Assembly (NCBI RefSeq): GCF_003999975.1 | Contig: NZ_RJAC01000003.1 | Span: 1-64,000, forward strand | Source: Actinoplanes solisilvae | GTDB taxonomy: Bacteria > Actinomycetota > Actinomycetes > Mycobacteriales > Micromonosporaceae | Length of the DNA: 64,000 bases | Direction: 5' to 3' | Part shown: piece after piece, positions 43,422 through 52,328 of the stretch | Layout: each line of letters begins with the position of its first letter | Numbering within the stretch: position 1 is the first letter of the stretch | Notes under the pieces: model-generated | Database searches by the model: none | Told to the model about the DNA's origin: nothing | The model's input: the letters and a program-made list of their open reading frames with translations, nothing else | Made by a program: the position numbers and the translations under genes

Positions 43422-45448
43422 GCCGGCGCCATACGTCCGGGTTCGACATTCTCGGCATGGACCAGGATCCGGCTCCCGGGGATCCGGACCGGATCGACGA
43501 GCTTGCCCGGTTCTATGAGGAGATCCGAGACGACGCCCAGACCGGTGTTCGAGTCCTCGGTAGAGGCGGCTCCCTGTCCCGGGCGCGCGGGGAGTCCATG
43601 GAGAAGCTGCGCGACATGCTCGGCAAGCTGCCGGGCAAGCTCCAGCAGACGGTCGACTCCTTCGACGCGGCAGCGCAGGCCTACCGGACCTACGCCCGCG
43701 TACTGCGTGACCAGCAGACCCGCATCGACACCGCGATGGATCAGGCCCTCGAGGCCGGGCCGGCCACCCGGCGGGTAGCCCCGAGAGCGGCGACCGACGC
43801 CACGCCGGACCAGATCGCTGAGGTACGGGCGGCAGCCGACGAGATCACGGGAGCCAAGGCCCGGCTCTCGGCTGCGCAACGGCTCGCCGCCGACGCCCGC
43901 CGGCTGCGCGAGGCGGCCTCGGCCCGGTGCCGGGCAGCGCTCGACGACGCCGCGGACAAGGCCATCAAGCCGCCTCCCCGGCGTCGCTTCTTTCAGCGGA
44001 TCGGCGACTTCTTCCGCAACAACCCGATCTTCCGGCTGATCATCGACATCGTCATCGCCGTCGTCGGGGTGGTCCTGCCCGTCGTCGGTATCGTGCTCGC
44101 CGCGGTCGCGCTGGTGGTGACGGTCGCGGTCCAGAGCGCTAACGGCAACTTCGAGCTGGGCACCCTCCTGGTCGGCCTGGTAACCCTGGTACCCGGCGCG
44201 AAGCTGCTCGGCCCATTCGTCCGCGGGGCGAAGTCGGTGGCTCCCGGCCTGGTCAAGACGGTCAGCAGCGGCGCACAGGCGTTCGGACAGATCGGCCGGA
44301 ACAACACCCTGATCAAGGGCGCGCTGACGTTCGGTGGCCGTACCGGGGCTCTCGGCCGGCAGGGCGTGGCCGAGTTCGGCAAGGGAGTGGTGCAGGAGGT
44401 CGCGACGGTCGGCCTGAACCGGCTCGGCAACTCGAACAGCGAGGGATTCAACCTCGCCTCGATCGCCGGTGAGGCCGCGGCCGGCGCTGCCTTCGGAACT
44501 GCCTTCGACGGCTTCCGGAAGGGCTCCGGCGATGGGTTCGACCTCGGTGCGCGCCCGAACGACGACGTCGGAACGACACGGGGTGGGGATACATCGGACT
44601 CCGCCGTCGCGTCGGTGGATACCGGCCCCTCGGCCTCCAGCGTGGAGAGCTCCGGCTCAGGTGTCTCCGCGGATACTGGTACGGGGGCGCCTTCCACAGC
44701 CGATGGCGGTTCCGCGGGTACGGCATCGTCGGCCGGGCCGTCGGATCTGCCGCCCACCGTGGACTCTGGATCGTCGGGCGTTGCCGCATCACCCGAGGTC
44801 GACGCGTCGAGCACCGCCCAGGTGGCTGGTCCCGGGCCGGCGGCGGAGCCCGTCCGGGAAACCACGGGGTCCGAGTCGCGTCAGCCTGCTGGCGACACCC
44901 GGGACGAGGCGCTGGACCGGACAGCGGCACCCGAAGACGGAACAGCCGTGGGCTCGGCGGACTCCCGAGCCGAACCCGCTGACCCGTCCTTGCCGACCTC
45001 GGCTGCCGGCGATACGTCCGTGTCGCCGGCCCAGAATCCGGCCGAGTCCGCGACGCCGGGCGATGGGCCTGCTACCGCGACCCCCCTGGTGTCTCCGGCC
45101 GAGACGGCCCAGGGCGCCGCACCGACCACTGCACCGCCGCCTCTGCCATCAGCGCCGGGTGGCGCTCCCACAGGGCAGGAAGCCCCACGCCCGGAAACCG
45201 GCCGACAGGACGCCTCCGACGCCGGCAAGACAGCGGATGCCGACTCCGGCGGCACCGGTGACGACCCGATCGAGGAACGTGCGGCACAGGCGGTGAAAGC
45301 CGCAGGCTCCGGGCTGACGGGCGACCTGGCCGCCAGTGCCATCGAAGAACGTCAGGGCGAGGAGCCGCCGGCTCCGAGCGAGATCGGGCACGGGTTCGTC
45401 CTCGACGAGAAAGACGACACCGGCTTCACCAAGAAGACCCGTAGGTAG
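43418..45448 (+). CDS. Large type VII-secretion-associated substrate-like protein
   Basis: A 676-residue protein. Residues 20-180 are helical and WXG100/LXG-like (DRIDELARFYEEIRDDAQTG, LGKLPGKLQQTVDSFDAAAQ AYRTYARVLRDQQTRIDTA). A hydrophobic stretch of about 45 residues follows (FRLIIDIVIAVVGVVLPVVG IVLAAVALVVT), then a Gly-rich part, then 250 residues of Ser/Pro/Thr/Ala-rich disordered sequence. There is no enzymatic domain at the end, unlike polymorphic toxins. It may be a secreted or membrane-inserted component. Start GTG overlaps the sigma-factor stop. Confidence 0.75.
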   Translation: MSRRHTSGFDILGMDQDPAPGDPDRIDELARFYEEIRDDAQTGVRVLGRGGSLSRARGESMEKLRDMLGKLPGKLQQTVDSFDAAAQAYRTYARVLRDQQTRIDTAMDQALEAGPATRRVAPRAATDATPDQIAEVRAAADEITGAKARLSAAQRLAADARRLREAASARCRAALDDAADKAIKPPPRRRFFQRIGDFFRNNPIFRLIIDIVIAVVGVVLPVVGIVLAAVALVVTVAVQSANGNFELGTLLVGLVTLVPGAKLLGPFVRGAKSVAPGLVKTVSSGAQAFGQIGRNNTLIKGALTFGGRTGALGRQGVAEFGKGVVQEVATVGLNRLGNSNSEGFNLASIAGEAAAGAAFGTAFDGFRKGSGDGFDLGARPNDDVGTTRGGDTSDSAVASVDTGPSASSVESSGSGVSADTGTGAPSTADGGSAGTASSAGPSDLPPTVDSGSSGVAASPEVDASSTAQVAGPGPAAEPVRETTGSESRQPAGDTRDEALDRTAAPEDGTAVGSADSRAEPADPSLPTSAAGDTSVSPAQNPAESATPGDGPATATPLVSPAETAQGAAPTTAPPPLPSAPGGAPTGQEAPRPETGRQDASDAGKTADADSGGTGDDPIEERAAQAVKAAGSGLTGDLAASAIEERQGEEPPAPSEIGHGFVLDEKDDTGFTKKTRR

Positions 45449-45503
45449 ACAACTCACCGGCCGAGGGCCGGGGAGCACGTTCAACAGATCAAGGAGCACC
45501 ATC

Positions 45504-45797
45504 ATGCCCGATTTCGCGGTCAACAGCGACGAGACCGCCCAGACCTCGGCCGCGTTGCTCAACGACTTCTCCCAGCTGCAGGACAAGCTGGTCGAGGTAC
45601 GCGGCAAGGTGCAGAACCTGCTAGCCCAGGGGTACCGCACTCCGGCGGCCCAGCAGCGGTTCCAGCCGTTCTTCGACGAGTTCGCCAAGGGCTTCGACCA
45701 GGTCAACCAGGGACTGCAGGGCATCGGCAACTACGTGCGCTCGGTCGGCGAGGCGTTCGCCTCCACCGACCAGGACCTCGGTTCACGCCTCGGCTGA
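45504..45797 (+). CDS. WXG100-like (Esx) protein
   Basis: A 97-residue helical-hairpin protein with the size and layout of Esx proteins (FAVNSDETAQTSAALLNDFS, KLVEVRGKVQNLL, then QQRFQPFFDEFAKGFDQV). The tight turn holds YRT where WXG is usual (LAQGYRTPAAQQRF), so it is a divergent member. ATG 45504 follows AAGGAG. It lies between the large substrate-like protein and the FtsK/SpoIIIE ATPase that would secrete it. Confidence 0.85.
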   Translation: MPDFAVNSDETAQTSAALLNDFSQLQDKLVEVRGKVQNLLAQGYRTPAAQQRFQPFFDEFAKGFDQVNQGLQGIGNYVRSVGEAFASTDQDLGSRLG

Positions 45798-45817
45798 CGT
45801 TCAGCCGAAGAGACGAC

Positions 45818-45855
45818 CCGCGGACGCCCGGCGCGACAGCGCCGGGCGTCCGCGG
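45818..45855 (+). terminator. Perfect 17-bp hairpin between the Esx gene and the ATPase gene
   Basis: CCGCGGACGCCCGGCGC pairs exactly with GCGCCGGGCGTCCGCGG around a GACA loop, 20 bp after the Esx stop and 26 bp before the ATPase start. No T run follows. Likely to cause partial termination or to protect the Esx mRNA so that Esx is made in excess. Confidence 0.65.
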
Positions 45856-45881
45856 CTGGACAGGATGGGAGGAGGAACGAG

Positions 45882-48800
45882 ATGCGTCTCAATGTCAGTC
45901 TGGTTTCCGAGGACTCACCGACGGCGGAGCCGCTGGTCGTGGAGGCGGAACCGGGTACGTCGGTGCGGGCGTTCGCCGCTGAGCTGGCCGAGGCCGTCGG
46001 CGGCAGTCCCGGCACGCTGTTCCACGGCGCCACACCGTTGGATCCGCGGATGTCGCTGGCCGAGGCACGGCTGGGCGCGGGGGCCGAACTGGGCCTGAAC
46101 CGCCCGGCCCGGTCGTCGGCCGGGCGGTCCGGTGCGGTGGAGGTACGGCTGGTGAGTGGACCGGGTGCGGGCGGGATCGTGCTCCTGCCGCCCGGAGAGT
46201 ACGAAATCGGCAGTGCGGCCACCTGCCGGGTGCGCCTGCCCGGTGAGGTGCCACCGGTCGCAGCCCGTCTACTGGTGACCGTGGACCGTACGGTCGAGGT
46301 CACCGCCGTGTCGGCGACGGAGATGGACGGTGTCACGCTGGAGGGCACCACCGAATGGCCTGCTGGTCGTCAGCTGGCGATCGGCGGGATCCTGCTGGAA
46401 CTGGCGACCGGCGTACCGGCCCGCGCGCCGCTGACCCGCGCGGCAGACGGCTTCACGTGGGAGTTCAACCGGCCACCGCGGTTCTTCCCGCAGATCCCGG
46501 GCGGGAAGTTCCGGCTGCCGGCCGAGCCGGTCAAACCGGAGAAGAACCACTTCCCGCTGGTGACGTTGCTGCTGACCCCGGCCATCGGTGCTCTGGTCGG
46601 CATCCTGGCGACCGGCAACTGGCGATTCATCTTCCTCGCCCTGGTCTCCCCGATCGGCGCGTTGCTGACCCAGTTCAGCAGCAAACGGCGGGGCACGCAG
46701 AGCTTCGCCGAGCAGATGCAGGAACACGACGAGAAGCTGGCCCGGGTTCGTGCCGACATCGACGAGGCTGTCCTCGAAGAGCAGCGGGCCCGACGGTACG
46801 CGTACCCGGATCCGGCCTTCACCGGCCGTATCGCCACGCTTCCCGGCGAGCGGCTGTGGGAACGGCGCCGTCACGACGACGACTTCCTCGCGCTGCGCGT
46901 GGGTACCTGCTCGATGCCGTCCACAGTCCGGGTGGAGGATCCCGCCCTGGACGAGCACCGCCGGGTCACCGTGCCGGAACTGGGTCAGGTGCCGGTGCCG
47001 GTGGACGTGCGTGCCGCTGGCGTGGTCGGGGTGGCCGGGAGCCGTCTGACCCGGCTCGCGCCCTGGCTGGTGGCGCAGGCCGCGGTTCTGCACAGCCCCG
47101 ATGATCTGATCATCTGTGTGCTCACCGATGCCGGCGCCGAGAACCGCTGGTCCTGGTTGCGATGGCTGCCCCACGCCCGCGCCGAGGGTGAGGAGGCGTA
47201 TGTCCGCATCGGCACCACCGCCGAGTCGGTGTCGCGGCGCATCGCCGAGCTCAACCGGACGATCGCGGCCCGGTCCGCGAGCGACCGGCAGAACCCGGCC
47301 GAGCGTGGCGCGGCGAGCGGTGAGCCGGACGTCCTGGTCGTGTTCGACGGCGCCCGGCGGCTGCGGTCGATGCCCGGCGCGATCACCCTGCTGCGTGACG
47401 GTCCCGCAGCCGGCGTGCACATGCTGTGCCTGGAGCCGGAGGAACGGCTGCTGCCGGAGGAATGCCGGGCGGTCGTGGTCTCCGACGACACCGGTGCCTC
47501 GGTGCGGACGGCCACGACCGCGCAGGTCACCGGGATCCGCGCCGACGAACCGGATGCCGGCTGGTACGAGCGGGCAGCCCGCCGGATGGCGTCGCTGGGT
47601 GCTTCCGGCGACGGCGACGAAACGGTTCTGCCTCAGTCGGCACGCCTTCTCGACATCCTCGACCTGGAGCCCCCGACCCCGGACAAGATCGCGGCCGGCT
47701 GGGCGGTCCGGCCCCGCAGCACCGAGGCCGTGCTCGGCGCCGGGATGGACGGCCGTTTCGCGATCGACCTGGTCCGGGACGGGCCGCACGCCCTGATCGC
47801 GGGAACCACCGGCGCCGGCAAGTCGGAGCTGCTGCAGACCCTGGTGGCCACCCTCGCGGTGGCGAACCGGCCGGACGAGATGACCTTCGTACTGGTCGAC
47901 TACAAGGGTGGCAGCGCTTTCGCCGAGTGTGAGCAACTGCCGCACACCGTCGGTATGGTGACCGACCTGGACACCCACCTGGTGGAGCGGGCGCTCACCT
48001 CGCTCGGCGCGGAGCTGCGTCGGCGTGAGCACGCGCTCGCCGCGGCGGGGGCCTCCGACATTGTCCGGTATCAGGAGCGCCAGGCCCGGGACGCGAGCAT
48101 GCCACCGATGCCGCGGCTGGTTCTGGTGATCGACGAGTTCGCGTCGATGGTGCGAGAGCTGCCGGACTTCGTCACCGGCCTGGTCAACATCGCGCAGCGG
48201 GGTCGGTCGCTCGGCATTCATCTGGTGCTGGCGACGCAGCGGCCGTCGGGTGCGGTTACCCCGGACATCCGGGCCAACACGAATCTGCGGATCGCGTTGC
48301 GTACCACTGATCAGGGTGAGAGCCGCGACATCATCGACGCCCCGGACGCCGGCGAGTTGTCGCCGCGTACGCCGGGCCGGGCGTTCGCGCGGCTGGGATA
48401 CGCCGCGCTGCTGCCGTTCCAGGCGGGCCGGATCGGTGGCAAGCGGCCGGTGCTGGGGGACCGGGCCGACGAGGTGCGCATCGAGATCACCCACGTGGAC
48501 TGGCTCCGGCTGGGTGACCCGGTCCCGCCACGGCGAGTTTCCGGCGCGCCGGCCGGTGGACCGGCCGACACCGATCTGAAGGAACTCGTCGGTGCCATCG
48601 TCGCGGCCACCGAGCGGCTCGGGGTGCCGCGGCAGCCGAGCCCGTGGCTGCAACCCCTTGCCGAGGTCGTGCAGTGGGCCGAGCTACCTCAGCCCGCCGT
48701 GCCCGTGCGGCCGGGTGATCTGGGCGCGGTCGCGTACGGCATCGTCGATCTGCCGGCGTCGCAGAGCCGTGAACCGCTGCTGTTCGACGTCGACCGCACC

Positions 48801-50234
48801 GGCCACATCTTCTTCGTCGGATCTGGGCGCAGCGGCCGTTCGCAGGCGCTGCGCACCCTGGCAGCCTCGCTGGCGGCCCGGCACTCCAGCGCCGACGTCC
48901 ACCTCTACGCCGTCGACTGCGGCAACGGGGCGTTGTTACCCCTGGCTGGTCTGCCGCACTGCGGCGCCGTGGTGGACCGGCTGCAGACCGAGCGTCTGGA
49001 CCGCATGCTGACCTGGTTGAACAGCGAGCTGACCCGCCGGCAGGCGCTGTTCGGCGAGCAAGGAGTGGCGGACCTGGCGGAGCAGCGCCGTAACGCCCCT
49101 GCCGGCCGGCGCCTGCCGCACATAGTGCTGCTGGTGGACCGATTCGAGGTGTTCGAACGGGACTTCGCCACCTACGACAACGGCAGCTACCTGGACCGGC
49201 TGACCCGGGTGCTGCGCGACGGCGCCGGGGTGGGGGTACACGTCGTGCTCGCCGGGGACAAGGTGCTCGGTTCGGGCCGGTTCGCCGGAGCCACCGAGGA
49301 AAAGTTGATCCTGCGTCTCAACGACCGCGGCGACTACTCGCTGCTCGGCCTGAACCTGCGCGAGGTTCCACCGGAGCTGGGCCCGGGCCGGGCACTGCGA
49401 ATGGTCGACCACGCCGAGGCACAGATCGCCGTGCTCGGCCCGGACGTCAGCGGGCAGGGACAGGCAGCGGCCATCGTCGAGGGTGCCCGGCAGATCACCG
49501 CCCGGGACGCCGGAGTGCCGGCACATGCCCGGCCCCGCCGATTCGCGGCGCTGCCGGAGCTGATCGGGTACGCCGAGATGCGCCGGATGCTGCCGGCGGA
49601 GAGCAAGCCACTGACCGCGACCGTCGGTGTCGGTGGTGACGAGATAGTCCCTCTCGGACCGGATTTCGCCGACATCCCCACCTTCGCGATCGGTGGCCCA
49701 CCGAGGTCCGGGCGCAGCACCGCGTTGCTGTCGGTGGCCCGGACGCTGCTGGCGAACGGCACCGGTCTGATCGTGGTGGCGCCGCGCCGGTCGCCGTTGC
49801 GTGACCTGGCCGGGCAGCCGGGGGTCACCGCAGTGGTGACCGATGCCGGGGTCGCCGCGGTGGACTTCCGGACGCTGCTGAAGAGCATTCCGGAGGAGAC
49901 CGGCACGGTGGTGATCGACGACGCCGAACTGCTGGCGCAGTCCGACATCGACGGTGACCTGAACACCCTCGCCCGGGGAGCGGCGGGTAACGGCTGGGGT
50001 CTCGCAGTGGCCGGCAACGCCGAGGCGTTGAGTCTCGGCCTGGCCGGCTGGCTGACCCAGCTCAAACGGAACCGGGCCGGTCTGCTGATCGCACCGCAGA
50101 GCATCACCGACGGCGACCTGATCGGGATGCGGATTCCGCGGGGCATCGTCGGGCAGGCGGCCCGGCCCGGTCGTGCCTACCTGCATCTGGGTGACGGGGT
50201 TTTGACCGCGGTGCAGGTGCCGAAAGCGGACTGA
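45882..50234 (+). CDS. EccC/EssC-type FtsK/SpoIIIE ATPase with N-terminal ubiquitin-like and FHA domains
   Basis: A 1450-residue type VII secretion motor. Residues 1-75 look ubiquitin-like (YukD/EsaB-type: SVRAFAAELAEAVGGSP, DPRMSLAEARLGAGAELGL). Residues 85-175 are FHA-like (LLPPGEYEIGSAATCRVRL). Two membrane helices follow near 220-265, then three ATPase modules. The first has Walker A GTTGAGKS (641-648) and Walker B LVIDEFAS; the second (GSGRSGRSQ, about 980) and third (GGPPRSGRST, about 1270) have degenerate P-loops ending RSQ/RST. The first is the likely active motor. The FHA-containing layout is closer to EssC than to mycobacterial EccC. Confidence 0.9.
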   Translation: MRLNVSLVSEDSPTAEPLVVEAEPGTSVRAFAAELAEAVGGSPGTLFHGATPLDPRMSLAEARLGAGAELGLNRPARSSAGRSGAVEVRLVSGPGAGGIVLLPPGEYEIGSAATCRVRLPGEVPPVAARLLVTVDRTVEVTAVSATEMDGVTLEGTTEWPAGRQLAIGGILLELATGVPARAPLTRAADGFTWEFNRPPRFFPQIPGGKFRLPAEPVKPEKNHFPLVTLLLTPAIGALVGILATGNWRFIFLALVSPIGALLTQFSSKRRGTQSFAEQMQEHDEKLARVRADIDEAVLEEQRARRYAYPDPAFTGRIATLPGERLWERRRHDDDFLALRVGTCSMPSTVRVEDPALDEHRRVTVPELGQVPVPVDVRAAGVVGVAGSRLTRLAPWLVAQAAVLHSPDDLIICVLTDAGAENRWSWLRWLPHARAEGEEAYVRIGTTAESVSRRIAELNRTIAARSASDRQNPAERGAASGEPDVLVVFDGARRLRSMPGAITLLRDGPAAGVHMLCLEPEERLLPEECRAVVVSDDTGASVRTATTAQVTGIRADEPDAGWYERAARRMASLGASGDGDETVLPQSARLLDILDLEPPTPDKIAAGWAVRPRSTEAVLGAGMDGRFAIDLVRDGPHALIAGTTGAGKSELLQTLVATLAVANRPDEMTFVLVDYKGGSAFAECEQLPHTVGMVTDLDTHLVERALTSLGAELRRREHALAAAGASDIVRYQERQARDASMPPMPRLVLVIDEFASMVRELPDFVTGLVNIAQRGRSLGIHLVLATQRPSGAVTPDIRANTNLRIALRTTDQGESRDIIDAPDAGELSPRTPGRAFARLGYAALLPFQAGRIGGKRPVLGDRADEVRIEITHVDWLRLGDPVPPRRVSGAPAGGPADTDLKELVGAIVAATERLGVPRQPSPWLQPLAEVVQWAELPQPAVPVRPGDLGAVAYGIVDLPASQSREPLLFDVDRTGHIFFVGSGRSGRSQALRTLAASLAARHSSADVHLYAVDCGNGALLPLAGLPHCGAVVDRLQTERLDRMLTWLNSELTRRQALFGEQGVADLAEQRRNAPAGRRLPHIVLLVDRFEVFERDFATYDNGSYLDRLTRVLRDGAGVGVHVVLAGDKVLGSGRFAGATEEKLILRLNDRGDYSLLGLNLREVPPELGPGRALRMVDHAEAQIAVLGPDVSGQGQAAAIVEGARQITARDAGVPAHARPRRFAALPELIGYAEMRRMLPAESKPLTATVGVGGDEIVPLGPDFADIPTFAIGGPPRSGRSTALLSVARTLLANGTGLIVVAPRRSPLRDLAGQPGVTAVVTDAGVAAVDFRTLLKSIPEETGTVVIDDAELLAQSDIDGDLNTLARGAAGNGWGLAVAGNAEALSLGLAGWLTQLKRNRAGLLIAPQSITDGDLIGMRIPRGIVGQAARPGRAYLHLGDGVLTAVQVPKAD

Positions 50235-50236
50235 CG

Positions 50237-50279
50237 GGTACGAGCCGGGGTGCCCCGACAAGGCATCCCGGCTCGTACC
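50237..50279. terminator. Bidirectional terminator between convergent genes
   Basis: GGTACGAGCCGGGGTGCC pairs with GGCATCCCGGCTCGTACC (18 bp, one G-U), loop CCGACAA. It lies 2 bp after the ATPase stop and 1 bp before the end of the minus-strand gene. Confidence 0.8.
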
Positions 50280-50280
50280 G

Positions 50281-50883
50281 TCAGGCGAAGCGCAGTGTCC
50301 CGGTGATCGCGTCGAAGACGTCGTAGAGGGCGTCGGCGAGCGGCAGGTTCGGGCTCATCCCGGTGACCACCAGGAAGGATCCCGGTTGTCCGGGGACCGG
50401 GACGATCGTGTGCATGGCGACCATCACCGCCGACGTGGTCTCGGTCAGTTCGACGATCTCGGTCCCGGTGATCCGGGCAACCGTCCCGACGGCGGGCAGG
50501 GTGGCCGACGTGACGGTGCGGTCTCCGTAGCCGTCGGCTCGTGCCGGGCGCGACACCTGCTGGGCGATGTCGGCGACCGACGGTTCGGTGCCGTCCGGGA
50601 CGGTGATCCCGAAAACCGCCACGAACGCCATCAGCAGTCCGCCGTCGTCGTCGCGGGCGATCATGCCAGCCGCGGCCGCGGCGCCCTGCTGCCGTGCCGT
50701 GCGCAGCAGACGGCGGGCCTGGCGTATGGCGTCATCGACGGCCGCACGCTGTTCGGGGGTGGTCACCGCGGCTCGTAGCTCGTGCTGCTGCCTGCTGAGA
50801 TCCTGCCGGGCCAGGTCGTAGTCGAGCCAGCCCTCGGGCACCTCGAACGTGAACGATCCGGGGGCGTGTACCGATGTGGTCAT
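50281..50883 (-). CDS. Hypothetical protein, LpqN/Mog1-like fold suspected
   Basis: A 200-residue cytosolic-looking protein beginning with FTFEVPEGWLDYDLARQ and ending ADALYDVFDAITGTLRF. The VPEGW start and the alternating strand pattern resemble LpqN/PsbP-Mog1-type proteins that are common near type VII loci in actinomycetes. No signal peptide is visible. Overlaps the start of the upstream minus-strand gene by 4 bp (ATGA). Function unknown. Confidence 0.65.
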   Translation of the reverse strand: MTTSVHAPGSFTFEVPEGWLDYDLARQDLSRQQHELRAAVTTPEQRAAVDDAIRQARRLLRTARQQGAAAAAGMIARDDDGGLLMAFVAVFGITVPDGTEPSVADIAQQVSRPARADGYGDRTVTSATLPAVGTVARITGTEIVELTETTSAVMVAMHTIVPVPGQPGSFLVVTGMSPNLPLADALYDVFDAITGTLRFA

Positions 50884-51167
50884 CGCGCGCCTCCGAGGCT
50901 GTCGCCACCCTGTTCGTCGACCTTGGTGAACGTGTCGAGGACGAGATCGATCGCCTCGATGATGTCATCGCACTCGTTGCGCAGTTGCTTACGGCCCGCG
51001 TCCCAGCGGTCCTCGAAGTTCTCCGCGGCATCGCGGATCGGGGGCCCGACGGTCCGGCTGAAGTCGGCGGAACTGCGTTTCACGTTGATGGTCCGCAGCA
51101 CCTGCCGCATCGCGTCCGCTGCCCGCTGAAGATCCTCACCCGGGATCACGATGTCTGATCTGGCCAT
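50880..51167 (-). CDS. Small helical protein, WXG-like
   Basis: A 95-residue helical protein (VIPGEDLQRAADAMRQVLRT, AAENFEDRWDAGRKQLRNEC DDIIEAIDLVLDTFT) with a Trp-x-x-Gly turn between two helices, reminiscent of Esx proteins. It overlaps the next gene (ATGA) and lies in the type VII-like locus on the opposite strand, so it may be a second Esx-like partner. The start is uncertain as no good ribosome site precedes ATG 51167. Confidence 0.65.
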   Translation of the reverse strand: MARSDIVIPGEDLQRAADAMRQVLRTINVKRSSADFSRTVGPPIRDAAENFEDRWDAGRKQLRNECDDIIEAIDLVLDTFTKVDEQGGDSLGGAR

Positions 51168-51296
51168 GCGCCCATCACGACCGAAGAGCCGAAACGGTTC
51201 GTCGAATGTGACCTGAGACACAAACACCGAACCGGCTGGGGGTCTCGATCGTGATGGCCGCATCTGTCGACCCCGACCGAACAAGGAGGTGTCATC

Positions 51297-52328
51297 GTGG
51301 TTCGGACTCCTGCCCACGTTCTGGCCGTTCCCCTCGCCGCGGCCCTGATTCTCGTGGCCGGCTGTGCCGACGGCGATCCTGCCGCTCCGGCCGCGGCACC
51401 GGTTCTCGCCGCTGGCGAGATCGAGCTCGTCAGCGCGCCAGCGGCGAGTGTCGGCCTGACCGGCGACGGTCGCGGAGAGACATCGTCTCCGGCGGCCACC
51501 ACCGAGCCCGCGGCCACCTCCGAGCCGCCCCCGGCGGCCACCACCGAGGCCGCACAACCCGAGCCGGCTGCCGACACGAAGGCCCCGGCAAAGTGGGTTC
51601 AGCTTTCCGTGAACAAGGCGGCCATCGGGGAAACCGTGACCGACGTGACCGGCTTCACCGTCTACACCTTCACCAAGGACCCGGTCGACCCTCCGGCATC
51701 ACAGTGCACCGGCGAGTGCACCCGCAGCTGGCCGCCAGTGCTGATCCAAACCGGAGGCCGGGTCTTCGTCGATGGCATGAAGAGCGATGACATCGCCGCG
51801 ATCCGGCGGCCGGACGGCGGAGTCCAGGTCACCATCGGCGGGCGCCCAGCGTACCGCTTCAGCGGCGACACCGTGCCCGGCGACCTGAACGGACACGGTG
51901 CCGACGGCACCTGGTTCGCTTTCTCGCCGGACGGGAAAGCGATCGACGCGCTGATCGGCACGGCCGAGCTGAAGGACGCGAAACCGGACCGCGCCAGCAC
52001 GCTGACTGCCAAGAAAGGCAAAGACGGCCCGATCCTCGTCGACGACGACGGCGCGACCCTCTACCGCTTCGATCAGGACGACACCGACCCGCCGGCCAGC
52101 AACTGCAAAGGCGCCTGCGCGGCCCTGTGGCAGCCCGTGGTCGCCAAAAGCGGCGGAAAGGTCAAGCTCAAGGGCATCGACGCGGACCGGGTCTGGTGGT
52201 TGAGCCGCAAGGACGGAACCAAACAGGTGACACTGGACGGTTCGCCGCTCTACCGCAACGTCGCGGACAAGAGCACCGACACGATCATCGCCAGCGCCGC
52301 TGCCCAGGGCTGGACGGCCGCCCGATGA
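51297..52328 (+). CDS. Lipoprotein with two COG4315-type secreted repeats
   Basis: A 343-residue lipoprotein. Signal peptide with lipobox LVAGC (Cys about 22), an Ala/Pro/Thr-rich linker of about 70 residues, then two repeats of the secreted-repeat family. First: TVYTFTKDPVDPPASQCTGE CTRSWPPV; second: TLYRFDQDDTDPPASNCKGA CAALWQPV, each with two Cys and D/W positions. Family members are membrane-anchored and often lie next to oxidoreductases. GTG 51297 follows AAGGAGG. Next gene overlaps by 4 bp. Confidence 0.87.
   Translation: MVRTPAHVLAVPLAAALILVAGCADGDPAAPAAAPVLAAGEIELVSAPAASVGLTGDGRGETSSPAATTEPAATSEPPPAATTEAAQPEPAADTKAPAKWVQLSVNKAAIGETVTDVTGFTVYTFTKDPVDPPASQCTGECTRSWPPVLIQTGGRVFVDGMKSDDIAAIRRPDGGVQVTIGGRPAYRFSGDTVPGDLNGHGADGTWFAFSPDGKAIDALIGTAELKDAKPDRASTLTAKKGKDGPILVDDDGATLYRFDQDDTDPPASNCKGACAALWQPVVAKSGGKVKLKGIDADRVWWLSRKDGTKQVTLDGSPLYRNVADKSTDTIIASAAAQGWTAAR

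Noticed and set aside
46269..48653. 794-codon minus-strand open frame opposite the FtsK/SpoIIIE ATPase gene
   Set aside because: Shadow of a gene with clear Walker motifs on the plus strand.
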